The notes beneath the pieces are model-generated. The model did no database searches. It had not been told where the DNA came from and saw only the letters and a list, made by a program, of their open reading frames with translations. From positions 62,001 to 126,000 of the forward strand of contig LQPB01000090.1 in assembly GCA_002102225.1 (NCBI GenBank): a DNA stretch of 64,000 nucleotides. The letters are read 5' to 3'. The position numbers and the translations under genes are program-made. Of this stretch, positions 7,497-16,762 are shown piece by piece. The stretch comes from Mycobacterium interjectum. GTDB lineage: Bacteria; Actinomycetota; Actinomycetes; Mycobacteriales; Mycobacteriaceae. The number at the start of each line of letters is the position of its first letter. The first letter of the stretch is position 1.

Positions 7497-8725
7497 CGCT
7501 GGTCGATGGCCACCTTGACCGCGCCGCTGTCGGCCTGATTGGCGATCGCCAGGAACGCGTCGCGCCACCGCTCCAGCGCGAAGGTGTGGGTCAGCATGGG
7601 CCGCAGATCCACCCGGTGAGCGGCCGCCAGGTCCAGGTAGTGGGCGATAGCGTGCCGGCGTCGGCCGTCGACCTCCTCGACGCCGAACGCGTTCGACCCC
7701 ACGAGGGCGATCTCCTTGAAATACAACGGACTCCACTCCCAGCGGCCGGGCGCGTGCACACCGGCCTTCACCAGCGTGCCGCGGGCGCGTAGGACCCGGA
7801 CCCCCACCTCGAAGGTCTCCGGCTTGCCGATCGTGTCGTACACGACGTCGACCGCCCCGGGGTAGGCCATCGGCAGGCCGAGCAGCGGCTGGCGCAGCCG
7901 GCCACCGCCCCACGCCACCAGTTCCTCGATGACGGCCAGGCGGGGTTCGTGCCGCAGCACCAATTCGGCGCCGAACGCGCGGGCCAGCTCTTGCTGGGCG
8001 GCAAACCGCGCGACCACCGCGACGGCCACCTCGGGGTAGAGCGCCCGCAGGATCGCGACCGCGCACAACCCCAGCGAGCCGGCCCCGTACACCAGCACCC
8101 GGCCCGAGCGCGGCGGCGGGTGACGGGTGATGGCGTGCAGGGACACCGAAAACGGGTCGGCGAACACCGCCAGCTCGTCGGGCACGGAATCCGGAACCGC
8201 GAAGAGCATGCTGTCGTGGGCCGGCATCAGTTCCGCGTAGCCACCGGTCACGTCGGCCGACACCCCGGTGTGGATGCCGGGCTTGATGTCGCCGTCGGTG
8301 AAGCTCCAGCACAGGCTGTAGTCGCCGGTTTCGCAGGCGGGACAGGGCGGCTCGATGCCGCGCGGCCCGCAGGACAGCCACGGGTTGAGCACCACCCGCT
8401 GGCCGATCTGCAGCCCCCGGGCCTTCGGCCCCAGCGCGACCACGTCGGCGACCACCTCGTGACCCATGACTTGGGGAAAAGAGCAGAAGGCGGACATGGC
8501 GTTGTCGGCGTCGGCCTCGCCGAAATCCATCAGGATCTGCTTGGAGTCCGACCCGCAGATTCCGGTCAGCCGCGGCCGGGTGATCACCCAATCCTCATGC
8601 GGCAGTATCGGATCCGGCACCTCCCGCATCGCGGTCGGGGTGCGGGCCAGGTTCTGGGTCAGCGTGTTGGCCTCATCGGGGACCGCGAAGGGCTCGGGCG
8701 GCACGCCATAGACGAGCGCCCTCAT
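7493..8725 (-). CDS. Zinc-dependent alcohol dehydrogenase (MDR family)
   Basis: A 410-residue medium-chain dehydrogenase. The N-terminal GroES-like domain has the catalytic zinc region TGICGSDSKQ and GHE, plus a structural-zinc-like loop CGPRGIEPPCPACETGDYSLC. A Rossmann nucleotide fold VLVYGAGSLGLCAV lies near residue 215. It would oxidise an alcohol or sugar with NAD(P). The ATG at 8725 overlaps the upstream SDR stop (ATGA, 4 bp), so the two dehydrogenases form an operon and may act on successive steps. Its stop overlaps the convergent gene as CTAG. Confidence 0.93.
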   Translation of the reverse strand: MRALVYGVPPEPFAVPDEANTLTQNLARTPTAMREVPDPILPHEDWVITRPRLTGICGSDSKQILMDFGEADADNAMSAFCSFPQVMGHEVVADVVALGPKARGLQIGQRVVLNPWLSCGPRGIEPPCPACETGDYSLCWSFTDGDIKPGIHTGVSADVTGGYAELMPAHDSMLFAVPDSVPDELAVFADPFSVSLHAITRHPPPRSGRVLVYGAGSLGLCAVAILRALYPEVAVAVVARFAAQQELARAFGAELVLRHEPRLAVIEELVAWGGGRLRQPLLGLPMAYPGAVDVVYDTIGKPETFEVGVRVLRARGTLVKAGVHAPGRWEWSPLYFKEIALVGSNAFGVEEVDGRRRHAIAHYLDLAAAHRVDLRPMLTHTFALERWRDAFLAIANQADSGAVKVAIDQR

Positions 8726-9507
8726 CGCGGCGACTCCTTGGCGAGGCCGGCCGAGCCCACGATGAACGCATCGATGTCGGCGTTCTTGGCGTCGACGACG
8801 GCTTTCATGTCGGGGACGTAGTGCTCGAAGGTGCCGGTGCCCAGCGCCTCGATGATCCCTTCGGCCACCTGGTCGGCGGGCACCTTGGGGCCCTGGTAGA
8901 GCGGTTCCTCGCTGCCCGGATGGTCCCAGATCTCGGTGTCGACGGGCCCCGGTTCGATGAGCTTCACCGCGACCCCGCTGCCGTGCAGGTCCACGGCCAT
9001 CGCCTCGCTCCAGCCGCACAGCGCGAACTTGCTTGCACAGTAGGCGGTTTCGTGGATGATCCCCAGCCGGCCGCCGACGCTCGACACGTTGACGATCAGG
9101 CCCGACCCGCGCGCCAGCATCAGCGGTAACAGCGCCAGCGTCAGCCGCATGGGCGCGAAGAAGTTGACCCGCATGACGTCCTCGACCTCGTCGGGCGCCA
9201 GGGCGGTGACGGGACGCCGCTTGGGAAGCGCGGCGTTGTTGATCAGCACGTCGATGCCGCCGAGCGCTTCGGCTGCCCGCGCCGCGAGCGCGGGCAGCCC
9301 CGCGGTGTCGGCCAGGTCGGCCACCCACATCGCCGATTCCGGCGCGGCCCGCCGGCAGTCGGCCAGCACCTCGGCCAGGCGGTCCCGCCGCCGGGCGATC
9401 AGCCCGACCACCGCCCCTCGCACCGCCAGCTGGCGGGCCAGGGCCGCCCCCAGGCCAGACGAGGCACCGGTGATCAACACCCTCTTGCCCGCCGCCGCGT
9501 ACGTCAT
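8722..9507 (-). CDS. Short-chain dehydrogenase/reductase (SDR)
   Basis: A 261-residue classical SDR. The glycine motif TGASSGLG is at residues 13-20, NNAA near 90, catalytic Ser in NVSSVGG near 140, and YCASK near 156-160. It lies first in a two-gene operon with the zinc alcohol dehydrogenase and is divergent from the methyltransferase array. The substrate is unknown. Confidence 0.93.
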   Translation of the reverse strand: MTYAAAGKRVLITGASSGLGAALARQLAVRGAVVGLIARRRDRLAEVLADCRRAAPESAMWVADLADTAGLPALAARAAEALGGIDVLINNAALPKRRPVTALAPDEVEDVMRVNFFAPMRLTLALLPLMLARGSGLIVNVSSVGGRLGIIHETAYCASKFALCGWSEAMAVDLHGSGVAVKLIEPGPVDTEIWDHPGSEEPLYQGPKVPADQVAEGIIEALGTGTFEHYVPDMKAVVDAKNADIDAFIVGSAGLAKESPR

Positions 9508-9603
9508 CCGTCAAGGTTGCCGCTAAAGGCGGGAAGCGTACAGTGGGGAAAGCTTGTTATATCGGCTAAATATTAGATTAACTAGATCCGAACAGGGGCA
9601 ACT
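9508..9603. promoter_or_regulatory. Divergent promoter region, SDR operon / methyltransferase array
   Basis: A 96-bp gap with an AT-rich core around 9558-9590 that contrasts with the GC-rich flanks and probably holds both promoters. A GGGG-type ribosome-binding site precedes the methyltransferase ATG. Confidence 0.4.
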
Positions 9604-10548
9604 ATGACTTCCACCAGGTATGAGGGCGACACCTGGGACCTGGCCTCCAGCGTTGGGGTGACCGCGACCATGGTGGCGGCCGCCCGCGCCGTGGCCAGCC
9701 GCGCCGACCGTCCGCTGATCGACGACCCGTTCGCCGAGCCGCTGGTCCGGGCCGTCGGCGTGGACCTGCTCACCCGGCTGGCCACCGGCGAGGTCGATCC
9801 GGACGACCTGAACGACGTGCACGACGGCGCCGACGGCTCCACCGGGGCGATGTCCCGCATGGCCGACAACATGGCGGTGCGCACCAAGTTCTTCGACGAG
9901 TTCTTCCTGGGCGCGACGCGGGCCGGCATCAAGCAGGTCGTGATCCTGGCGTCGGGCCTCGACTCCCGCGCCTACCGGCTTGAATGGCCGGCCGGGACGG
10001 TCGTCTACGAGGTCGACCAGCCCCAGGTCATCGAGTTCAAGACGCGCACACTGGCCGAGTTGGGCGCCTCCCCCACGGCCGAGCGCCGGGTGGTGGCCAT
10101 CGACCTGCGCGAGGACTGGCCCGCCGCGCTGCGCGCCGCCGGGTTCGACCCGGCGCGGCCGACCGCGTGGAGCGCCGAGGGCCTGCTCGGCTACCTGCCC
10201 CCGGAGGCGCAGGACCGCCTGCTGGACACCATCACCGAGCTCAGCGCGCCGGGCAGCCGGTTGGCCACCGAAAGCGCGCCCAACCCCGAGCCCGGGGACG
10301 AGGACAAGATGAAGCAGCGCATGCAAACCATCTCCGACCGCTGGCGCGCGCACGGCTTCGACCTGGACATGGCGGGGCTGGTCTACTTCGGCGACCGCAA
10401 CGAGGCGGCCCCCTACCTGCGCGACCGCGGTTGGGCGATGAACGGCATCAGCATTCGAGACCTGTTCTCGGCCAACGACCTTCCGCCGCTGGCCGACGAT
10501 GACGTGCGGATGGGTGACGTTCTCTACGTGAGCGGCACGCATGAGTAA
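9604..10548 (+). CDS. TIGR00027-type SAM-dependent methyltransferase, array copy 1
   Basis: A 314-residue member of the mycobacterium-enriched family of putative SAM methyltransferases related to leucine carboxyl methyltransferases (TIGR00027). Family features seen: a WDLASSVGVTATMVAAAR start, the NDPFAEPLVR-like segment (DDPFAEPLVRAVGVD), the SAM-binding ILASGLDSRAYRL near residue 118, the acidic EVDQPQVIEFK, and WSAEGLLGYLPPEAQ. The methyl acceptor of this family is unknown. It is first of three tandem paralogs, overlapping the next by 8 bp. It has a 10-residue insertion (VHDGADGSTG region) absent from copy 2. Confidence 0.92.
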   Translation: MTSTRYEGDTWDLASSVGVTATMVAAARAVASRADRPLIDDPFAEPLVRAVGVDLLTRLATGEVDPDDLNDVHDGADGSTGAMSRMADNMAVRTKFFDEFFLGATRAGIKQVVILASGLDSRAYRLEWPAGTVVYEVDQPQVIEFKTRTLAELGASPTAERRVVAIDLREDWPAALRAAGFDPARPTAWSAEGLLGYLPPEAQDRLLDTITELSAPGSRLATESAPNPEPGDEDKMKQRMQTISDRWRAHGFDLDMAGLVYFGDRNEAAPYLRDRGWAMNGISIRDLFSANDLPPLADDDVRMGDVLYVSGTHE

Positions 10549-11449
10549 GGGACGCACCGACGGTGACAGCTGGGGCCCCGCGGCCAGCGTCGGGGCGACG
10601 GCCACCATGGTCGCGGCATCCCGCGCGGTGGCGTCGCAGGGGCCCGACCCGCTCCTCGACAATCCGTTTGCCGATCCGCTGGTCCGCGCCGTCGGATTGG
10701 AGCCCTTCATCCGCATCATCGACGGCGAGCTGGATTTCGAGGACGATGCGCTGTTCAACCGGAAAGCCAGGGCCCAGCAGATCACGGTGCGCACCCGGTT
10801 CTTCGACGACTTCTTCACCGGCGCCGCCGCGGACGGCATCCGGCAGGCGGTGATCCTGGCTTCCGGCCTGGACACCCGGGCATACCGGTTGCGGTGGCCG
10901 GCCGGCACCGTGGTCTACGAGATCGACCAGCCGCAGGTCCTCGCGTTCAAAACCGACACGCTGGCCAACCTCGGCGCCGAACCGACCGCGCAGCGCCGCG
11001 CGATCGCCATCGACCTGCGCGACGACTGGCCGGCGGCGTTGGCCGAGGGCGGCTTCGATGTCACCCGGCCGACCGCGTGGAGCGCCGAGGGGCTGCTGCC
11101 GTACCTGCCGCCCGAGGCGCAGGACCGGCTGTTCGACAACATCACCGCGCTCAGCGCGCCGGGCAGCCGCCTGGCCACCGAGCACGTGCCGGACCCGAAC
11201 GCGTTCTCCGACGAGCGCCTGGCCCGCATCTCCGAGCGGTGGCAGCGCTTCGGTTTCGACCTCAACGCGGCCGACCTGTTCTACCGGGGCGAGCGCAAGG
11301 TCGTCGTCGACTACCTGAGCAGCCACGGCTGGGAGGTGACGGCCCACCCCGCCAGGGACCTGTACGCGCGCAACGGGTTTGACTTCCCTGAGGACGAGAT
11401 GGCGGCCACCTTCGGCGAGCTGAGTTACGTCGCCGCGACCCTCAAGTAG
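10541..11449 (+). CDS. TIGR00027-type SAM-dependent methyltransferase, array copy 2
   Basis: A 302-residue paralog of its neighbours with the same motifs: PAASVGATATMVAAS start, ILASGLDTRAYRL, EIDQPQVLAFK and WSAEGLLPYLPPEAQ. The start overlaps the end of copy 1, which implies translational coupling. It has diverged in the acceptor-side C-terminus (ERKVVVDYLSSHGWEV), suggesting a different substrate from copies 1 and 3, by inference. Confidence 0.92.
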   Translation: MSKGRTDGDSWGPAASVGATATMVAASRAVASQGPDPLLDNPFADPLVRAVGLEPFIRIIDGELDFEDDALFNRKARAQQITVRTRFFDDFFTGAAADGIRQAVILASGLDTRAYRLRWPAGTVVYEIDQPQVLAFKTDTLANLGAEPTAQRRAIAIDLRDDWPAALAEGGFDVTRPTAWSAEGLLPYLPPEAQDRLFDNITALSAPGSRLATEHVPDPNAFSDERLARISERWQRFGFDLNAADLFYRGERKVVVDYLSSHGWEVTAHPARDLYARNGFDFPEDEMAATFGELSYVAATLK

Positions 11450-11458
11450 GGTTGAGCC

Positions 11459-12382
11459 ATGGCACGCGCGCATGACGACAACTGGGATCTGGCCTCCAGC
11501 GTGGGCGTGACCGCGACCATGGTCGCGGCCGGTCGCGCCATGGCGACCAAGGACCCCCGCGGCCTGATCAACGACCCGTTCGCCGAGCCGTTGGTGCGCG
11601 CCGTCGGGGTGGACCTGTTCACCAAGCTGATGGACGGCGAGATCGACTTCGACGCGATCGAGAACGCGTCGCCGGTGCGCATGCAGGCGATGAGCGACGG
11701 AATGGCCGTGCGCACCAAGTACTTCGACGACTACTTCATCGACGCCACCGGCGCCGGCGTGCGCCAGGCGGTGATCCTGGCCTCCGGCCTGGACTCGCGC
11801 GCATTCCGGTTGCCGTGGCCGGACGGCACGGTGGTCTATGAGCTCGACCAGCCGCAAGTGATCGAGTTCAAGACGACCACGCTGGCCGGCATCGGCGCCG
11901 AACCGACCGCCACCCGGCGCACCATCGCCATCGACCTGCGCGGCGACTGGCCCGCCGCGCTGAAGGCGGCGGGATTGGACACGACGGCGCCGACCGCGTG
12001 GCTGGCCGAGGGCCTGCTGATCTACCTGCCGCCGGAGGCCCAGGACCGGCTGTTCGACAACATCACCGCGCTCAGCGCCCCCGGCAGCGCCATCGCCACC
12101 GAATTCGTGCCCGGCATCATCGATTTCGACGCCAGCCGCGTGCAGGACATGGCCGGGGTATTCCGCGAGCACGGCGTAGACATCGACATGGCCTCGCTGG
12201 TCTACACCGGGGAGCGCAACCACGTCGTCGACTATCTGCGGTCCAAGGGATGGGACGTCGACGGCGTCACGCGGACCGAACTGTTCCAGCGCAACGACAT
12301 CGAGGTGCCCGCCCCCGAGCACGACGACCCGCTGGGCGAGATCATCTTCATCAGCGGCAGGCTCGCCGGCCAGCGCGGCTAG
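11459..12382 (+). CDS. TIGR00027-type SAM-dependent methyltransferase, array copy 3
   Basis: A 307-residue third paralog: NWDLASSVGVTATMVAAGR start, ILASGLDSRAFRL, ELDQPQVIEFK and WLAEGLLIYLPPEAQ. It is 9 bp downstream of copy 2 and probably in the same transcript. It is convergent with sppA, separated by one base. M. tuberculosis carries two such genes beside sppA (Rv0725c, Rv0726c; recalled), so this array is one copy longer. Confidence 0.92.
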   Translation: MARAHDDNWDLASSVGVTATMVAAGRAMATKDPRGLINDPFAEPLVRAVGVDLFTKLMDGEIDFDAIENASPVRMQAMSDGMAVRTKYFDDYFIDATGAGVRQAVILASGLDSRAFRLPWPDGTVVYELDQPQVIEFKTTTLAGIGAEPTATRRTIAIDLRGDWPAALKAAGLDTTAPTAWLAEGLLIYLPPEAQDRLFDNITALSAPGSAIATEFVPGIIDFDASRVQDMAGVFREHGVDIDMASLVYTGERNHVVDYLRSKGWDVDGVTRTELFQRNDIEVPAPEHDDPLGEIIFISGRLAGQRG

Positions 12383-12383
12383 G

Positions 12384-14159
12384 TCAAAGGCGCGAATTCC
12401 CCAGCCACAGCGCGCTGGCACCGCTCAGCGTTTGCTCGGCGCTGTCCAGAATTCCGGCGATCGAGCGACCGAGCAGCGCGCCCAGCGCGTCCGGAAGCGA
12501 CGCGGCGGCGGGCTGCGACGAGGCCCGGGGTCGCACCAGGTCCAGCAGCGACGAACTCGGATAGCCGACGAGGCGGACCTGGGTGTCCTCGTCCAGGCCC
12601 GCGAGGGCCTTGGCGCGCCGCACCGCCGCCCGGAAGCCGCCGAGTTCGTCGACCAGGCCGCGCTCGGCGGCGTCGGCACCGGTCCACACCCGCCCTCGGG
12701 CAACGACATCCACGGCGTCGGTGCTCAGCTTGCGGCCCTCGGCGACCCGCTCGACGAAGTCGGTGTACATCAGGTCCGCCTCGGCCTCCCGATGCGCCCG
12801 CTGCTCCGGCGTGAACGGCGCATCGGCCGACCAGGCGTCGGCATTCGCGTTGGTGCGCACCGTATCCGACGCGACCCCCAGGCGACCCTTCAGGTCACGA
12901 ACCACCAGCTTCCCGGTGATCACGCCGATCGAGCCGGTGATCGTGCCCGGATTGGCCACGATCGCGTCGGCGGCCATCGCGACGTAGTAGCCGCCGGACG
13001 CGGCCACCGCACCCATCGACGCCACCAGCGGCTTGCCGCGTTCGCGGGCCATTTTCACCTCGCGCCAAATGGTTTCGGACGCGGTGACCGAGCCTCCCGG
13101 GCTGTTGATGCGCAGCACGATCGCGGACACCGAATCGTCGGCGGCGGCCTGCCGCAGCGCCGCAGCGATGGTGTCGGCGCCGGCGGTGGGCGTGCCCAGC
13201 GGCAAAAATTGCGGGCCGCCGCGCCCGCCGACGATGCTGCCGTCGACGGTGACCACCGCGAACGTCGGCTTGGGCCGGCGCCCGGGCACCGACGGCACGG
13301 GCGGGGTCAGTCGGGACCTGGCCGCCCCGGCGTAGCGCGCGAGGTACAGCCGGGGCGGCTCTTGGTCGCCCGAAGCGTCCTTCCCCCCGGCGAGTTCCGC
13401 CATCCGGGCATAGGCCTCGTCGCGGAATCCGATCCGGTCTACCAGGCCGGAGGCCACCGCGTCGTCGCGCAGCAGCGGGCCCCGGTCGGCCAGCGCGTCG
13501 AGCCCACCCGGCTCGACCTTGCGCGATTCGGCGATCGCCCGCCACACCTGGTCCTGCAGGCTCTGCAGCATCCTGGTGACGGCCTCCCGGTGGGCGTCGG
13601 TGAAGCCGTGTTCGGTGAAAAGGTTTGCCGCCGACTTATATTCGCCCTTCGAGATGATCTGGGCTTCGATGCCCGCCTTGTCGAGCGCGTCGCGCAGGAA
13701 CATCGCGTTGCTCGCGAAGCCGATCAGCCCGACGCTTCCCGCCGGCTGCATCCAGACCTCACCGAACGCGGAGGCGAGATAGTAGGACAGCGTGCCGGGA
13801 TAGGTCTCGGCCCACGCCAGGGACGGCTTGACGGCGCTGAAGGCCTCGATCGCCGCCCGCAGCTCCTGCACCGCCGCCGGAGGGGACGCGCCCAGCTGCA
13901 CGCGGGCGATCAGCCCGGCCACCCGGGCGTCCTCGGCGGCGCGGTGGATCGCTGCGACGGTGTCGCGCAGCGTCATCGGCCGGCCGGCCCCGGTGACGAT
14001 CGCCACCGGATCGAAGCCCGTCGTCTCGGGCGGCACCGAGCGCAGGTCCAACTCGAGCACGCAGCCGTTGGGCACGCCGTGGTGGCGGGCGGTGTCGACC
14101 CGGCCGGCCAGGGCGCGGACATCTTCGATCCCGGGAAGGGAGGGCAGAAAACCGAACAT
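12384..14159 (-). CDS. sppA: Signal peptide peptidase SppA, 67K type (protease IV)
   Basis: A 591-residue membrane-associated serine protease that degrades leftover signal peptides. It has the long-form tandem layout: the N-terminal S49 domain carries the general-base lysine in SKGEYKSAANLF, and the C-terminal domain carries the nucleophile serine in VAASGGYYVAMAAD after the NSPGGSV motif. The ATG at 14159 follows a TACCCT box by 7 nt on the minus strand, so a leaderless mRNA is likely. In M. tuberculosis sppA directly follows rplO; here three genes and a fossil separate them. Confidence 0.95.
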   Translation of the reverse strand: MFGFLPSLPGIEDVRALAGRVDTARHHGVPNGCVLELDLRSVPPETTGFDPVAIVTGAGRPMTLRDTVAAIHRAAEDARVAGLIARVQLGASPPAAVQELRAAIEAFSAVKPSLAWAETYPGTLSYYLASAFGEVWMQPAGSVGLIGFASNAMFLRDALDKAGIEAQIISKGEYKSAANLFTEHGFTDAHREAVTRMLQSLQDQVWRAIAESRKVEPGGLDALADRGPLLRDDAVASGLVDRIGFRDEAYARMAELAGGKDASGDQEPPRLYLARYAGAARSRLTPPVPSVPGRRPKPTFAVVTVDGSIVGGRGGPQFLPLGTPTAGADTIAAALRQAAADDSVSAIVLRINSPGGSVTASETIWREVKMARERGKPLVASMGAVAASGGYYVAMAADAIVANPGTITGSIGVITGKLVVRDLKGRLGVASDTVRTNANADAWSADAPFTPEQRAHREAEADLMYTDFVERVAEGRKLSTDAVDVVARGRVWTGADAAERGLVDELGGFRAAVRRAKALAGLDEDTQVRLVGYPSSSLLDLVRPRASSQPAAASLPDALGALLGRSIAGILDSAEQTLSGASALWLGNSRL

Positions 14160-14198
14160 ACTCTGCAGGGTACCGATCGGCGGCCGTACGGTGGTCGG
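14160..14198. promoter_or_regulatory. Face-to-face leaderless promoters of sppA and the LLM oxidoreductase
   Basis: The gap is only 39 bp. On the minus strand TACCCT (14172-14167) is 7 nt before the sppA ATG. On the plus strand TACGGT (14187-14192) is 6 nt before the GTG at 14199. Both fit the mycobacterial TANNNT box with the transcript beginning at the start codon, and neither gene has a Shine-Dalgarno. Confidence 0.55.
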
Positions 14199-15125
14199 GT
14201 GAGGTTTTCCATCGCCATCCCCCAATTCGACTACGACGGCTTCGACGCGCCGGGCATGCGGTCCTACCTGGCCCGCGCCGAGGAGCTTGGGTTCGAGGGC
14301 GGCTGGGTGCTCGAGCAGATCATCGGAAACGCACCGCTGTTGGCCCCGTTGGAGCTGCTGGCATATTGCGCCGCCTGCACGGAGCGGCTGCGCCTGGGGG
14401 TCGCCGTCCTGGTGACTTCCCTGCACGACCCGCTCCAGCTCGCCTCGGCCGCGACGGCCGTCGACCGGCTCAGCCACGGACGGCTGGACCTCGGCGTGGG
14501 AACCGGCGGCGGCTTCCGCCGATTCGACGCATTCGGCGTCGAGAAGGCAACGTATATTTCGTATTTCACCGAGGGCCTGGAGCTGATGAAGGCGGCCTGG
14601 TCCGATCAGCCCAGGGTGACGTTCCACGGCCGGTTCCGCGATGTCGACGACCTACCGATTGCGCCCAAGCCGGTGCAGCGTCCCCACCCGCCGATCTGGT
14701 TCGGTGGGTTGGCCCCCAAGGCCCTGGCCAGGGCGGTGCGCCTGGGTGACTCGTTTCTGGGCGCGGGCTCGTCGACCACCGAGGCCTTCGCCGGCGCCGT
14801 CGCGGTGGTGCGCGGCGAGCTCACCGAACAGCGAAAAGACCCGGCGCGCTTCACGATTGGCAAACGCGTGTATCTGATGGTCGACGACGACGCGTCCCGG
14901 GCCCGCGAGCGGGTGCTGGCCGGGCTGAGCCGTATCTACGGCGACATGCCCGGCGTCGCGGACGTGCCGGTGTCGGGCACACCCGACGACGTGGCGCGCG
15001 GGCTGCGTGAGGTGATCGACGCCGGCGCCGAGTATGTGTTGCTCAATCCGGTCGGCGTCGACGTCGGCGAGAACCGGGAGCAGATGGAACGCCTTGCCGC
15101 GGAGGTGATTCCGCAGCTGGGCTAG
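14199..15125 (+). CDS. LLM-class (luciferase-like) oxidoreductase, probably F420-dependent
   Basis: A 308-residue TIM-barrel flavin/F420 oxidoreductase. Typical features are the FSIAIPQFDYDG start, LRLGVAVLVTSLHDP, the SHGRLDLGVGTGGG segment that contacts the cofactor, and PIAPKPVQRPHPPIWFGG. In mycobacteria most such proteins use F420 rather than FMN, but this is inferred. The GTG at 14199 is leaderless by position of the promoter. The stop overlaps the convergent GMC gene as CTAG. Confidence 0.9.
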   Translation: MRFSIAIPQFDYDGFDAPGMRSYLARAEELGFEGGWVLEQIIGNAPLLAPLELLAYCAACTERLRLGVAVLVTSLHDPLQLASAATAVDRLSHGRLDLGVGTGGGFRRFDAFGVEKATYISYFTEGLELMKAAWSDQPRVTFHGRFRDVDDLPIAPKPVQRPHPPIWFGGLAPKALARAVRLGDSFLGAGSSTTEAFAGAVAVVRGELTEQRKDPARFTIGKRVYLMVDDDASRARERVLAGLSRIYGDMPGVADVPVSGTPDDVARGLREVIDAGAEYVLLNPVGVDVGENREQMERLAAEVIPQLG

Positions 15126-16762
15126 GCCTGGTGCTCGGTTCGCAGCGTCGCCGCAGCACGCTCACCGATGATGACGCAGGGTGCCTGCGTGTTACCCGTG
15201 GTCACGCGAGGCATGATGGAGCCATCGGCGATGCGAAGGCGTTCTATCCCATAGACTTTCAGTTCGCCGTCGACGACTGACATGGAGTCTTGCCCCATTT
15301 TGGCCGATCCGCTCTGGTGCCAGTAGCTTGAGGCGGCATCACGGATGAACCGCTCCAGTTCGGCGCCCTCGAGGTTGCCCGGCATCACTTCACGCTTGGT
15401 GAACGCGCGCAGTTCAGCTGAGTTCGCCACGGCGCGGCACAGTTCCACGCAGGCGATCGCCGCCTTGACGTCATCGGGGTGCGACAAGATGTTGGCGTGG
15501 ATCTCGACCGGGTCGAGCGGGCTGGGGCCGGTCAGGCGTATCTCGCCGCGGCTTTTGGGTTGCACCAGGCCGCCGAACAGGTTCCAGCCCGTTTCGGGCG
15601 GACGGAATCTGGCCGTGTTTTCGGCGCTGGAGGACTTCGGGAATTCTGCTTGACACGTCTGAAGGTCGGGTGAGTCGAGCCCCGGGTCGCTCGTCCAGAA
15701 ATAGGTTGCCTCGACGCCGTTGTTGCGGGGCGGCAGCGGCCGTCGATATTCCCACACGCAGTCGAACCCGACGTGGTCTTGCAAATTTTGGCCCACGCCG
15801 GGCAGGTGCTGCACGACGGGGATGCCATGCCGCCGCAGTTGGGTCTCGTCGCCGATACCCGATTGCATCAGCACTTTGGGGGTGTTGATCGCGCCCAGCG
15901 ACAGCACCACTTCTCTTGCGGCGCCGACGCGGCGCACCCTCCCGTCGTGGGTGAATTCCACACCGGTCGCCTGTTGGCCGTCGAAGATCAGCCGGGTGAC
16001 CAACGCCGCGGTCAGCACGGTCAGGTTCGGCCGGTCCAGGTAGGGAAAGACATAGGATCGGAAGACCGATTGGCGATAACCGTCGCGGAGACGAAGATCC
16101 GCGATCGCCGCACCGCCACGCCCCTCCATCATCCGGCCGTTCTGGTTCTCGAACGACGGGATTCCTAAGGATCGCGCGCCTTCTACCATCGCGTGCGCGA
16201 TCGGGCTGGGATCGGGCGCGGGTTGCACGAAGAGCGGCCCGCCGGTGCCCCGGTAGTCGGGATCGGGTACACCGTGCCAGTCCTCGACGGCGCGGTAGAG
16301 CTCGAGCACCGACTCGTAGTTCCATGCCGGGTCGCCGGCTTCGGCGGCGAAGAAGTCCCAGTCGCTTTTATGTCCGTGAGCCCAAATCATCACGTTGATG
16401 CTTGATCCACCCCCGAGGACCTTTCCCATCGACATCGGAATGGAGCGACCGTTGAGTTCCTTGCTGGGCTGCGAGAAGAAGTTCCAGTCCCGTTCACTGC
16501 CCAGGTTGAGCGGCCATTGATCGGCCCTCATTACGGCCGGTGCGGCGTCCTCGCCCCCGGCTTCCAGGAGTAACACACTGACGGCGGGGTTCTCGGCGAG
16601 CCGACGCGCCACCACCGATCCCGAAGAACCCGATCCGCAGACGATGAAGTCGTAGTGCGGCTTGAGCTGTGCGGCCAGTTTCTGCTGGTTGCGCCGCACT
16701 CGCTCGACGAATTCGGGCCCGTGCCCGTTAGCTTTGGTGAAATGGCCTGTGATGTCCGTCAT
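15122..16762 (-). CDS. GMC-family FAD oxidoreductase (choline dehydrogenase-like)
   Basis: A 546-residue flavoprotein with the N-terminal FAD-binding GSGSSGSVVARRL motif near residue 44, the GMC signature 1 around GKVLGGGSSIN, signature 2 around VVLSLGAINTPKVLMQSGIG, and a C-terminal active-site region SSYWHQSGSAKMG...VTTGNTQAPCVIIGE. It would oxidise an alcohol. ATG 16762 has GGGAGG upstream at a good distance and overlaps the stop of a 44-codon flavoprotein remnant (ATGA). Control by the divergent TetR at 16981 is likely. It may be a mycofactocin-type dehydrogenase, but nothing shows that. Confidence 0.93.
   Translation of the reverse strand: MTDITGHFTKANGHGPEFVERVRRNQQKLAAQLKPHYDFIVCGSGSSGSVVARRLAENPAVSVLLLEAGGEDAAPAVMRADQWPLNLGSERDWNFFSQPSKELNGRSIPMSMGKVLGGGSSINVMIWAHGHKSDWDFFAAEAGDPAWNYESVLELYRAVEDWHGVPDPDYRGTGGPLFVQPAPDPSPIAHAMVEGARSLGIPSFENQNGRMMEGRGGAAIADLRLRDGYRQSVFRSYVFPYLDRPNLTVLTAALVTRLIFDGQQATGVEFTHDGRVRRVGAAREVVLSLGAINTPKVLMQSGIGDETQLRRHGIPVVQHLPGVGQNLQDHVGFDCVWEYRRPLPPRNNGVEATYFWTSDPGLDSPDLQTCQAEFPKSSSAENTARFRPPETGWNLFGGLVQPKSRGEIRLTGPSPLDPVEIHANILSHPDDVKAAIACVELCRAVANSAELRAFTKREVMPGNLEGAELERFIRDAASSYWHQSGSAKMGQDSMSVVDGELKVYGIERLRIADGSIMPRVTTGNTQAPCVIIGERAAATLRTEHQA

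Noticed and set aside
6423..8591. Long minus-strand open frame spanning the DapB-like and zinc dehydrogenase genes
   Set aside because: It crosses gene boundaries and is out of frame with both recognised proteins.
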